From an uncultured Bacilli bacterium (GTDB taxonomy: Bacteria > Bacillota_I > Bacilli_A > RF39 > UBA660): 34,616 nt of DNA. The stretch lies in contig CANQSC010000003.1 in the NCBI GenBank assembly GCA_947626445.1, positions 1-34,616 on the forward strand, written 5' to 3'. Under the pieces are notes generated by a model that was given only the letters and a program-made list of their open reading frames with translations, had not been told where the DNA came from and did not search any database. How positions within the stretch are numbered: the stretch's first letter is position 1; each line of letters begins with the position of its first letter. A program made the position numbers and the translations under genes. This document shows, piece after piece, positions 9,214 to 19,016 of the stretch.

Positions 9214-10533
9214 ATGAAAAGAATGAATAGAAGAATGAAAGAAAAATATTTAAAAATTTTTATACCTTTACTTGTTGGTTTAATCTTTATTTTATTAATT
9301 TGGGTTGGTTATAAATTAATTTTTGGCAAAAAACTTTCATTCTTAGAAACAATTGATAAATCAGTATATGCTGATATTAATTATGAGGCAATTTATGGAA
9401 TTCATTTAAATTTTAAAGGTTCTTTTGTTCTACCAGATAATTATCATGATATGAAATTAGTGTTAGCAAATGGTAAAGATGAGATTGAAATTCCGATTGA
9501 AGTTAAGGAAAAAGGTGGAAAGAGGGAATTTGTAACTAGTAATTTTATTAATAAAGGTATTAATTTAGAGTATCTACCGGTTGGAACTTATTATTTATTA
9601 ATTAAAGCAAGTACTAATGAAAATAATAAAGAAGTTGATAAATATTTTTCAGTAACTAATAAAACTGATTATGATAATTTAGAATATTATACTTTAACAA
9701 AGAATGGTAAGAATAATAAAATTGATATTGAATGGAATACTTATGAAGAATGCCCAACTTTAAGATTTACGGTTAAGGAAACTAATTTACCAAGTGATGT
9801 TTATGATATTACGATTGACCCTGGACATGGGGGAGTTGATACGGGGGCAATTGGATATTTAAATGGCAAGGAATATCACGAATCAAATTTAAATTTAACA
9901 GTTAGTTTGGCTCTAAAAAAAATCTTAGAAGAGCGTGGATATAAAGTCGCTATTACCAGAAGTACTGATGAAAACATTGAAATTTATGAAAAAGGCGGAA
10001 GTGCTGTTTTAGCTAATGAAACAAAATCAAAATTCAACTTTGCTCTTCATCATAACTCTTTTGATTACCAAGCTGAAGAATTAAATGGTTTAGAAATTTA
10101 TGTAGCAAGTGATATTGAATTTGATTTTGCTAATTTATTAATTGAAAATATTATTAAAGAAACAGGTACACAGATATCACCTAAAGAAATTTATCAAACG
10201 GTTCCGGGCATTTATCAAAGATATTTTTCTGAAGATGATATAGCTGAAGATGAAGTTCAACCAAGTAATAAAACAACATCAATGATATACTATTATAATA
10301 TTCGGGAATTAGGTGGAATAAGTACTCAATCAACAAATGATGGAAGATATAAAGATATTAATGGTTATCCGGCTAATCCTTACTATAAAGCTAATGTTAC
10401 AACAGAACCTTATCTATTAGAACTTGGCTATGTCAATAATGAAGAAAACTTAAAATTAATTATTGGCAATGAAGAAAAATATGCTTTAGGAATTGCTAAT
10501 GCTATAGAAAAATACTTAGAAACAGATTACTAA
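9214..10533 (+). CDS. Membrane-anchored N-acetylmuramoyl-L-alanine amidase (Amidase_3)
   Basis: N-terminal TM; ITIDPGHGGVDTGAIG, HESNLNLTVS, ALHHNSF, LLELGYVNNEEN. Confidence 0.85.
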   Translation: MKRMNRRMKEKYLKIFIPLLVGLIFILLIWVGYKLIFGKKLSFLETIDKSVYADINYEAIYGIHLNFKGSFVLPDNYHDMKLVLANGKDEIEIPIEVKEKGGKREFVTSNFINKGINLEYLPVGTYYLLIKASTNENNKEVDKYFSVTNKTDYDNLEYYTLTKNGKNNKIDIEWNTYEECPTLRFTVKETNLPSDVYDITIDPGHGGVDTGAIGYLNGKEYHESNLNLTVSLALKKILEERGYKVAITRSTDENIEIYEKGGSAVLANETKSKFNFALHHNSFDYQAEELNGLEIYVASDIEFDFANLLIENIIKETGTQISPKEIYQTVPGIYQRYFSEDDIAEDEVQPSNKTTSMIYYYNIRELGGISTQSTNDGRYKDINGYPANPYYKANVTTEPYLLELGYVNNEENLKLIIGNEEKYALGIANAIEKYLETDY

Positions 10534-10546
10534 GTATTTTTTTAAC

Positions 10547-11158
10547 TTAATTATATATGTATTTAACTTCTAAATTAATGTTCTTTCCTAATGTTTTTAA
10601 CCTTTCTTGTAAATCATTTAACTTATTCATTACATCAAAATAAAATTCTTGAAAATTATTTATTTGATTTTGAAAAATATCAACAATTATTAACAAAAAT
10701 AAACTATTATTCATAACATATGTATCTTCATAAGTATGAGGATAGTGAACATAATAATTATTTGGATAATTTTCATAATATTTTGTTACTCTTTGATAAG
10801 TATTTTTTATAAAATTGATATCAATACTTTTAAGTTCATAGGCTTTTTTTAAATTTAAAAGTTCTTCTTCACTTAAACGTTCTAAAAATATTTCATTTTT
10901 TAAATAAAATATTTTCCATATAGAATTTACCTCAAATTGTTTTATAAATTCATTTGAAGGTATTATTGGATAATTAATCTTGCTTAAAAATTCATTTTCA
11001 ATCTCACTTAAATTTAAAATTTTATCTAAATAAATTTCTATTGATTTTTTATAAAATTGTACTAATTCATTATATAATTCATTTTTTTGATTATTTTCTA
11101 TAAGTCCAACTTTATTTAATTTTTCAATATTATTTTTATCCATACTAGTTACCTCCAT
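10547..11158 (-). CDS. 203-aa uncharacterised helical protein; overlaps the upstream effector gene (partner, chaperone or immunity candidate)
   Basis: ORF with 14-nt overlap with 11145-13946; no signal peptide. Confidence 0.5.
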   Translation of the reverse strand: MEVTSMDKNNIEKLNKVGLIENNQKNELYNELVQFYKKSIEIYLDKILNLSEIENEFLSKINYPIIPSNEFIKQFEVNSIWKIFYLKNEIFLERLSEEELLNLKKAYELKSIDINFIKNTYQRVTKYYENYPNNYYVHYPHTYEDTYVMNNSLFLLIIVDIFQNQINNFQEFYFDVMNKLNDLQERLKTLGKNINLEVKYIYN

Positions 11159-13946
11159 TAATAGTTATGGCATTTATACCAATATTAGTATTTTTTAATT
11201 CATCTAAATCTAGTGAACATATATGTCCCCATGATTCAACTAAAATATGGTTTTCATCTTGTATACCAATTACACTTACTGTATGTCCTTCACCACAAAG
11301 TACAGTTTTATTTAGAGCTGGAATATAAAATTTTACTTTATCAGGAGTTGATTCATTATTACCATTTTTTAAATTATTTAGGGTAGGATTAAGTGTTAAT
11401 AATACACTTCCTTTTTTTAAACCATCAGCTATTTTATTAATAACTGTTTGATTAAATTCTGCGTCAGGAATATTATTATTTACTTGCCATGGGGCGACAG
11501 GAAAATTATTATATATTCCTTTATTAGTAGTATTAATATTTAATCCTTTACTTTTTAAATAATCTTCAATTGTTTGAACATTATTTCCTTCAAAATAAGA
11601 AGTTCCCAATTTTATTTTATATTTAGGAGTATAAACATCTTTGCCATCAACATTTTTAACCATGTTATTTTTATTCATCCAGCAATAAAAATCAGTTAAT
11701 AATAAATCATCATTTGGTAATGTTAAGCCTGTTTGATTTTTTCTTGTTAATGGAAAACCAAATGTTTGTTTAAAAAGGTCAGGATTGTTTTGAAAATAAA
11801 TCATGATAGTATTTATGGTAGCCGCATAATCACAAATACCTCCTGTAATTGAACCATTCATATCTGTAGCTAATTTAATTTTATCTTGTTGTGACATATT
11901 AGGAAAATATGATTTAATTATGTCTAATACCAAATTAGCACGCTCTGGGACTTTCATATCAGCTTCTACAATAGATTGATTTGCCCCATTTCGACCGGCT
12001 GGAAATTGTTCAAAAAAGCTCATATATCCTTTAAGAATAGACGAATTAATTATATCATCAATATTTTCAATAGAAATATTTGCTTCCGTTTTACTACATT
12101 TTTCAATTAAATCTTTTAAATCAAGGTCAGAATTTTTATTTATTTGTTCAATAACTTGATTTAATTGCTCATTATTGATATTTATTTTTTGATTGTTTAT
12201 TACTAATGATAAACCGCCAAGAGCTCCACTATAAGCATTCAAATTACCGGCTACAATTGCTCCCATTAAAAATGATTTAATTGCTTCATCTGTTAATTCA
12301 TCTAAATTTACGGGTTTATTTAAGAGTACAGCATCTATCCCAGCCATTAAATAACTTTGCAAAAATTCTTCGTTTCCTTCTTGGAGCATTCTGACGATAA
12401 AGCTTGTACTTGGATTATCTGCTAATCCTAATACACCACCCATTTTCTCAGTTAATACTTCTGATCCTGCTGATAATAAGCCGTATAATATTGATGTCAT
12501 TGTTGTATGTCCATTTACTAAGGCTTCATGTTTAGAGTTTCCATAGGCAGATGCTCCCATCAAAAGTTGTCCTACTTTAGGCGCTAGTTCTGGAGCTACT
12601 AATGATGCTAGAAAACTTGCCGTTACACTTGGTAACATATTTCCAGTAGACATTCCTACTTGATACACATTGTCTAATATTTTAGTTTGTTTTTGTAAAT
12701 ATTGTAAATAATACGCTATCTTATATTCACTTACTGATAAATTTTCATCATTTATTACGGCATTTTCTAAACCTTTAAAAAACAAATTTATTCCATCACT
12801 TAATCCATCAGTTCCAACATTTAAGGTATTACATATATTCTCTTGTATTTCTCCTTCATCATCTAATGATAATTCTTTTATTTCTTTTTGAGCTAAATTA
12901 TAACCAATTCTTTGATTTAGTTCATCTTGTTTTTTATCTATATATTTATCAGCTGATGCTCTTCCTTCATTTTCAAAAAGATAAGAATAAATTTGAATTT
13001 CTTCTTGAGTCATTACTTTATAATTTTCATACATTTTAGAAAAATCTTGTTGATATACTACAACTTGTCTATTTATTACATCACTTATATCTAATCCTTC
13101 TTTGTTAGCTAGACTTTTAGCATACTCACAAAATAATAAAGGATTATAATTTTCTTGCAATTGATATGCTAAATCTGGTACATCATATATTCTTAGATAT
13201 TGTTCTTGATATTCATTATATTTTTCTTCTAATTTTTCATCACTTAAACTGCCATTTAATAACCATTTAATATATTCTTGACTATTGGTTATATTTTCTT
13301 CTTCCTTGGCTATTTTTAATTTTTGAAGTTCTTGTTTTAAGGCATATTGAGCTGATGATAACATTAAACTGTCGTTTTTTATCTTTTGCATATTTTCTTT
13401 ATATTCATCTTCTGTTTTATCACTATTTGTTAATTTTTTAAAAATTTCATTATAGGTATCTGTATAGGTTCTAATTTTTTCTTGCCACTCTTTATCATTA
13501 TAAAAAGCTTCTACTATATTAGCATCAGTGTACATTTGAGAATAATTTCCTAATAATAAATTTTCATATTCTTGAGGTGTCATTGGTTTATCTCCATTTG
13601 ACATTATCTCGCCATTTTCATACCATATTTTTTCATTTTTTATTGAAAAAGCATCATCATATTGTTTTTGTAATGTTTCATATTCTTTATCCATCTGTTT
13701 TTTTAATTTTGTGATATTTTCAAAATTATCATTATTAGTCTTTATTAATCCATCTATATCTTGTAAATTATCATTATTATTACTATTATCTTCTAAAGAA
13801 AAATTAACAATTTCTACTTCACTAGAATTATAATTTGCGTAATTATTTAAATTTTGATTACTAATATTATCAGAAACATTTGTAACTTCCTCATTGTTAT
13901 TATTAGTATAATCTATATTTATATTTTTTACATCTTTTCTAATCAT
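11145..13946 (-). CDS. Putative T7SS effector: N-terminal targeting-like module, coiled coil, glycine-rich membrane-inserting segment, papain/C39-like cysteine peptidase C-terminus
   Basis: GGxC context MNGSITGGICDYAATINTI, later GEGHTVSVIGIQDENHILVESWG; hydrophobic Gly/Ala-rich region PSVTASFLASLVAPELAPKVGQLLMGASAYGNSKHEALVNG. Confidence 0.55.
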   Translation of the reverse strand: MIRKDVKNINIDYTNNNNEEVTNVSDNISNQNLNNYANYNSSEVEIVNFSLEDNSNNNDNLQDIDGLIKTNNDNFENITKLKKQMDKEYETLQKQYDDAFSIKNEKIWYENGEIMSNGDKPMTPQEYENLLLGNYSQMYTDANIVEAFYNDKEWQEKIRTYTDTYNEIFKKLTNSDKTEDEYKENMQKIKNDSLMLSSAQYALKQELQKLKIAKEEENITNSQEYIKWLLNGSLSDEKLEEKYNEYQEQYLRIYDVPDLAYQLQENYNPLLFCEYAKSLANKEGLDISDVINRQVVVYQQDFSKMYENYKVMTQEEIQIYSYLFENEGRASADKYIDKKQDELNQRIGYNLAQKEIKELSLDDEGEIQENICNTLNVGTDGLSDGINLFFKGLENAVINDENLSVSEYKIAYYLQYLQKQTKILDNVYQVGMSTGNMLPSVTASFLASLVAPELAPKVGQLLMGASAYGNSKHEALVNGHTTMTSILYGLLSAGSEVLTEKMGGVLGLADNPSTSFIVRMLQEGNEEFLQSYLMAGIDAVLLNKPVNLDELTDEAIKSFLMGAIVAGNLNAYSGALGGLSLVINNQKININNEQLNQVIEQINKNSDLDLKDLIEKCSKTEANISIENIDDIINSSILKGYMSFFEQFPAGRNGANQSIVEADMKVPERANLVLDIIKSYFPNMSQQDKIKLATDMNGSITGGICDYAATINTIMIYFQNNPDLFKQTFGFPLTRKNQTGLTLPNDDLLLTDFYCWMNKNNMVKNVDGKDVYTPKYKIKLGTSYFEGNNVQTIEDYLKSKGLNINTTNKGIYNNFPVAPWQVNNNIPDAEFNQTVINKIADGLKKGSVLLTLNPTLNNLKNGNNESTPDKVKFYIPALNKTVLCGEGHTVSVIGIQDENHILVESWGHICSLDLDELKNTNIGINAITINGGN

Positions 13947-13954
13947 AAATCCTC

Positions 13955-16393
13955 CTAAGTAAAATATAGAAAATCTCCAACACTTCGTTCGCCAGTTTCA
14001 TCAGTTGGATTATTTATTAATTCTCCATCAAATACTAAGGAAACACTTCCACCTTGATCCATGCTTTTTGCATAAGTACAACCTTTATTATACAAATATT
14101 CTCTTGCTCCAACATTTGTTGTAGAACCTGTTAAAATATAATATTCTCCAGGCTTCGTCATACCAATAACAGTACTATTATAAGCTGTATCATTTTCACT
14201 AGAGGGTTGAGAAATATAATCTTTTTCACCATTCCAAATTAATCTTGAATCTAAACTGGCAAAAGTATAAACCACTCCTTTATCTATCAAATCAGTAGCT
14301 GTTGTTCCAGGACTAGGTGTAAATAATCTACCATCTTTATCTAGACAAATTTCCATGGCTTGGGAAGTACCATCATGCACGATTTTTCCATTTACTATAG
14401 CTATATGATTAGTATTTCTTAAATCTTGCTCGCCATTATCTAAAAAGTTACTACCATTGATCACTAATGTAGCATTTTTTCTTTTAGCTGCACTACTAGG
14501 TTTTTCAAGACCACTAGCATATTTTCCATTAGCTGGCTCTCCTTTTATCTTAGAAGGATCATCAATAACTATATGGGTTAAATAGCAAGGATTGCCATCA
14601 ACTTCGACATCTCTAATTGTAATAAATTCATTTTCATCTATTTTAACTTTAAATGCTTTTTGAATTTCTTCCGCATATTTCACTATAGCATTACCAATAT
14701 TACTATTTTTTAAAATCTTAGATAAATCAATTTTTTTAACCACTTTTCTATTACTCTTAACTGAAGTCGGCTCTGAATTTGAAGAAGAATTGTTTTGAGG
14801 TATTTTTAAAACCTGACCAACATTAATATTATTTGGATCGGTTATATTATTAGCTTTAACTATGTCATCAACACTTAATCCATATTTGGCTGCTATGGCA
14901 CTTAACGTTTGCCCACGTTGAACAGTATAATCCTCAAATGTTGGCTTATTATTAGATTTATTTGTCATAATTAAATTAATAAAATTAAGAATTTTTTCAG
15001 GATTAATATTTATATTTTGTTCTTTTAATTTATTGCTTATTATTTCCTTTAAATTATTAACTACTTTGTTATTTGATTCTTTAAAATCTTGAATTTGTTT
15101 TGCTAAGACGGGAATCATTGATTCCATAGTATTATTTACTTTTTGGCTTACCATTTTTATTTGATTAATCAATTGTTGATAATTAGTTTGAAAATTATTG
15201 AAATTGAATGATTCAATTATATTATTAATATTTTGATAGTTAATGCTTATATTAGATTCTTTTAATTTTTCAGTTATTATTTTTTTTAAATCATAAGCAT
15301 TATTAATATTTTTGTCTTTAATTTCTTGGGCTTGTTTTGCTAAAGTTAGGATAATTGAATCAACTGTATTATTTGCTTTTTGGCTAATATTCTTTATTTG
15401 ATCAACTAATTGTTGAGCTTGATTGACAGGGTTTTCTTCTTCTTTAGTGGTAAGAATTTTATCTACCATTTCTTTTATACTTTTCGAATTAATTTTTATA
15501 TTTTGTTCTTTTAATTTATCATTAATCATTTTTCCTAAATCAATAGCTGTTTGAGAATTTTGATTATTAATATCTTGAATTTGTTTAGTTAGTAATGGAA
15601 TTGCTGATTTTATTGCATCATTTGCTTTTTGGCTTGCTATTTTTATTTGTTCTGCCAATTGTTTTGCTTTAGCTTTTGAATCTGTTTCATTATTTTTGGC
15701 AAGAACTTTATCAACGATAATATTAATACTTTCTGGATCAAAATTGGCATCAATTTCATTTAGCTTATCAATAACTAATTTTTTTAAATCTTCTGCTGTA
15801 CTATTATTTTTATCATTAATATTTTGGATTTGTTTTACTAAAGTTGGAATAATTGAGTCAACCACATCATTTACATTTTGACTAGCCATTTTTAATTGAT
15901 CAGCAATTTGTTTTGATAATTCTTCCTTTTTATCCGTTTTTTCACCTTTAGATGGTATTTTAATAATTTGATCTACTTCAATATAATTTGGATTAGATAT
16001 ATTATTTTCTTTTACTAAATCATCAATAGAAACCCCATACTTTTCGGCAATAATAGTTAAATTATCTCCTTCTTTGACGGTATAAGTTGATGTATCTTCG
16101 GGAAGGTTAGGAATTTTTATTACTTGACCATTTTCAATATAATTTGGATCGGCAATATTATTATAGTCAGCTAATTCTTGATATGTTAAGCCATATTGCT
16201 CAGCAATGGAGGTCAATGTCTCGCCACTTTCGACAACATGCTCGCTATCAAATTCCATTGTTTCTACATTTGAATTTTGATAATCAATTGATACATTAGT
16301 ATCATTATTATTCTTAATACTATCTACATTACCAGATTCTTTTTGTTCATCATAATATATTGATTGCTTACTTACTCCTTTTTTTATTGCCAT
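13955..16393 (-). CDS. Putative T7SS effector: LysM x2, four ~80-aa helical repeats, third LysM, phosphodiester glycosidase (NAGPA-like) C-terminus
   Basis: LysM motifs VVESGETLTSIAEQYGLTYQEL, YTVKEGDNLTIIAEKYG, YTVQRGQTLSAIAAKYG; C-terminus INGSNFLDNG...MDQGGSVSLVFDGELINNPTDETGERSVGDFLYF. Confidence 0.75.
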   Translation of the reverse strand: MAIKKGVSKQSIYYDEQKESGNVDSIKNNNDTNVSIDYQNSNVETMEFDSEHVVESGETLTSIAEQYGLTYQELADYNNIADPNYIENGQVIKIPNLPEDTSTYTVKEGDNLTIIAEKYGVSIDDLVKENNISNPNYIEVDQIIKIPSKGEKTDKKEELSKQIADQLKMASQNVNDVVDSIIPTLVKQIQNINDKNNSTAEDLKKLVIDKLNEIDANFDPESINIIVDKVLAKNNETDSKAKAKQLAEQIKIASQKANDAIKSAIPLLTKQIQDINNQNSQTAIDLGKMINDKLKEQNIKINSKSIKEMVDKILTTKEEENPVNQAQQLVDQIKNISQKANNTVDSIILTLAKQAQEIKDKNINNAYDLKKIITEKLKESNISINYQNINNIIESFNFNNFQTNYQQLINQIKMVSQKVNNTMESMIPVLAKQIQDFKESNNKVVNNLKEIISNKLKEQNININPEKILNFINLIMTNKSNNKPTFEDYTVQRGQTLSAIAAKYGLSVDDIVKANNITDPNNINVGQVLKIPQNNSSSNSEPTSVKSNRKVVKKIDLSKILKNSNIGNAIVKYAEEIQKAFKVKIDENEFITIRDVEVDGNPCYLTHIVIDDPSKIKGEPANGKYASGLEKPSSAAKRKNATLVINGSNFLDNGEQDLRNTNHIAIVNGKIVHDGTSQAMEICLDKDGRLFTPSPGTTATDLIDKGVVYTFASLDSRLIWNGEKDYISQPSSENDTAYNSTVIGMTKPGEYYILTGSTTNVGAREYLYNKGCTYAKSMDQGGSVSLVFDGELINNPTDETGERSVGDFLYFT
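14954..15922 (-). repeat. Four tandem ~80-aa protein repeats (helical) inside the glycosidase effector
   Basis: Repeated Q(L/I)xxQ(I/L)KxxSQKxNxxxxSxIPxLxKQIQ...L(K)xxIxxKLxExxIxInxxxI motif at residues ~161, 243, 327 and 407. Confidence 0.75.
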
Positions 16394-16527
16394 GCGTACT
16401 TTCCTTTCGTTTTAATTAACATTATTTTCATTTTTCTTTATTAGTTTTAAAACATACTTATTTTTTTTCTTTTTTTCTATTAATTATTGTTAGATTAATC
16501 TCTTATATGCAAATATGCTAATATAAA

Positions 16528-16767
16528 TCATTTATTACCTTTTAAATAATCAATTAATTTCATTATTATTTTAAACAATTCTTGATATTCTTTTTCTTCA
16601 ACTGGACAGATATTTTCATTTATAATTTTACCTACAAAAACACTCTCAAAGTCATTAGGAGATATAATATAAAATACATATTCAAAATTATTATATTTAA
16701 TATTAACTAACGGATATATTTCTTTTGTTTCATCATTAAGACTAACAATTATTTTTTCATTGTCCAT
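16528..16767 (-). CDS. 79-aa DUF1292-like protein
   Basis: IIVSLNDETKEIYPLVNIKYNNFEYVFYI...CPVEEKEYQELFKII; start overlaps the upstream gene. Confidence 0.5.
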   Translation of the reverse strand: MDNEKIIVSLNDETKEIYPLVNIKYNNFEYVFYIISPNDFESVFVGKIINENICPVEEKEYQELFKIIMKLIDYLKGNK

Positions 16768-17339
16768 ACTAATTTATCCCCTTCTAACATTTTTTTTGCT
16801 TCTTTCTCAGCAATTAAATCTTTAGTTTTATAATGCTTTTCTCCATCCCAATCTTTAATATATTTTAGAATATCTTCTTTACTAATTGATTCATTATTTT
16901 TTAATAATTTATCCTCATATAAATTATAGAATACACTGCTTTCTTTAAATAAACATAGATTAGTCCATTCTCCTCCAACAATTACATTACCTGTTAAAAT
17001 ATCTTGAGCTAAATATAGATCATTAGTTAAATAAACAGTTCCATCAGTTAATTGCTTTATATATAATTTATCTAATCCTATCTCTTTATCATCAATAATA
17101 ATCTGTTCATTATCATATATTTTAGCAAATTCTTCATCTATTTCTTCATCAGGTATTTCTTCCATAATATTTTGGCATAATATTTCATAACTTTCAGTAT
17201 AGCATAAATCTTCTTCAATCGTATTAGCTTTAACATGATTTATTAATAAACTAGATATTAAGATACTATTAGTAAGCATTAAAGTAGATCCTTTAATTAT
17301 TTTATTTATTTTCATTTTTTTAGTATTTATTATTTTCAT
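16749..17339 (-). CDS. 196-aa secreted/uncharacterised protein
   Basis: Signal-peptide-like N-terminus (KINKIIKGSTLMLTNSILISSLLINHVKA). Confidence 0.5.
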   Translation of the reverse strand: MKIINTKKMKINKIIKGSTLMLTNSILISSLLINHVKANTIEEDLCYTESYEILCQNIMEEIPDEEIDEEFAKIYDNEQIIIDDKEIGLDKLYIKQLTDGTVYLTNDLYLAQDILTGNVIVGGEWTNLCLFKESSVFYNLYEDKLLKNNESISKEDILKYIKDWDGEKHYKTKDLIAEKEAKKMLEGDKLVWTMKK

Positions 17340-17359
17340 ATATTTTTCTCCTCTTATTA

Positions 17360-19006
17360 TTAATTACCATTTAATATATACTTCATATAATCATATAAAG
17401 TTTGAAATTCTCCATAATTAATTTTAATTTGAGTTAAGCGTTCAGGATATATGTAATAGTTATCTATACATCTAGCAAACCATTCATTAGGTGCATCTTT
17501 TAACGCTATTGACAGTAATTCACTATTATTTTGATTAAATATTTGTTTGTAAACTACTTCTTTCCAATCTTCTCTTTCAGATATTCTACCTTTTGCTGCA
17601 TCATAAGCATGTCCCAATTCATGAATCAATATTTTTTGAGCTGTAAGGCGCTTCTTTTCATCATTAGATACTATAGTATTACCATTTATTACTACTTTTT
17701 TACCATTTAATGTTATACCAGAATATCCTCCATTTTTAAGATATAGAATTGGAATTTCTTTATCTAAGCTAGAATTTTTTATAGTTTGAATAAAATCATA
17801 ATCAAGATTTTTAGTATTATTAATATAATCAGTTACATACTGTTGAGCTTTTTTAATATATTCTTCTTTATCTTCACCTTCCAAAGGTACAACTTTAACC
17901 TTTTTTTTATCATTTTCATCTACTTCAAATTTTGCTAATGGAATTTTAAAGTTAAAATCGCTATTTGGATAAGAAATATATAGCACATCGCCTACATACA
18001 TTACTTCACCATGATTAGGTATGGTAATTGTTTGAGGCTGAGCAATGATACTACAATTGAGATCATATTCAGTATTAGAGCTACTTTTAAAGAAGGCAAA
18101 TCGTAAAATGTCTAAATATTTTTCATAATCTAAATTATTATTTTTTAAAACATCTTTTATTATTTGCATAATATCACGGGCTTGATTAAGATTTTGTTGA
18201 TGCGTTTCTTTAATTTTGCTAGCAATTACAGGAATTAAATTCGTTATTTTTTCATTGGCATTTTTAAAAAAATTTTTTATTTCATCTGCTAATTGTTCAG
18301 GAGTATCATTGCCCTTTGACAACATTTGAATTATTTTATTTATATCTGTTGGATCAAGACTCATATTTGACTTGGAGAAGGCTTCTTTTATAATATTTTT
18401 GATGACTTCACTTGTTTGATTACTATTTTGCGCAACTTCTTGGGCTTTAGATCCTAACATAGTTGCGGCTTTATTTGATGCTTCAGTTATTTTTTTACAT
18501 AATTTTTTTATTTCATCTGCTACTTTTTTTTCTTCAGAATTACTATTTTGATTTTCTTCTTTAGGAGGAATTTTTATTACTTGACCGATTTCAATATAAT
18601 TAGGATCGGCAATATTATTATAATCAGCTAATTCTTGATAGGTAAAACCATAAGCATTAGCTATTTTTGTTAAATTATCTCCCCCTTTAACGGTATAAGA
18701 TGATGTGTCTTCGGGAAGATCAGGAATTTTTATTACTTGACCAGTTTCAATGTAATTGGGATCGGGTATATCATTATAATCAGCTAAATCTTGATACGTT
18801 AAACCATATTTTTCAGCAATGGAGGTCAATGTTTCGCCACCTTCGACAACATGCTCACTATCAAAGTCCATTGTTTCTACATTTGAATCTTGATAGTCAA
18901 TTGATATATCAGAATCATTATTATTCTGAATACTATCTACATTACCAGATTTTTTTTGCTCATCATAATATATTGATTGACTACTTACTCCTTTTCTTAT
19001 TGCCAT
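17360..19006 (-). CDS. Putative T7SS effector: LysM x2, two helical repeats, HExxH metallopeptidase (ATLF/M34-like zincin)
   Basis: VVEGGETLTSIAEKYG and YTVKGGDNLTKIANAYG LysM; ILIHELGHAYDAAKGRISEREDW...APNEWFARCIDNYY. Confidence 0.7.
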   Translation of the reverse strand: MAIRKGVSSQSIYYDEQKKSGNVDSIQNNNDSDISIDYQDSNVETMDFDSEHVVEGGETLTSIAEKYGLTYQDLADYNDIPDPNYIETGQVIKIPDLPEDTSSYTVKGGDNLTKIANAYGFTYQELADYNNIADPNYIEIGQVIKIPPKEENQNSNSEEKKVADEIKKLCKKITEASNKAATMLGSKAQEVAQNSNQTSEVIKNIIKEAFSKSNMSLDPTDINKIIQMLSKGNDTPEQLADEIKNFFKNANEKITNLIPVIASKIKETHQQNLNQARDIMQIIKDVLKNNNLDYEKYLDILRFAFFKSSSNTEYDLNCSIIAQPQTITIPNHGEVMYVGDVLYISYPNSDFNFKIPLAKFEVDENDKKKVKVVPLEGEDKEEYIKKAQQYVTDYINNTKNLDYDFIQTIKNSSLDKEIPILYLKNGGYSGITLNGKKVVINGNTIVSNDEKKRLTAQKILIHELGHAYDAAKGRISEREDWKEVVYKQIFNQNNSELLSIALKDAPNEWFARCIDNYYIYPERLTQIKINYGEFQTLYDYMKYILNGN

Positions 19007-19016
19007 ATTGAGCCTC

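Noticed and set aside
14954-15922. Possible CRISPR or DNA-level tandem repeat
   Set aside because: Repeats are protein-level (~240 nt period, diverged) without spacer/repeat structure; no CRISPR array or cas gene seen.
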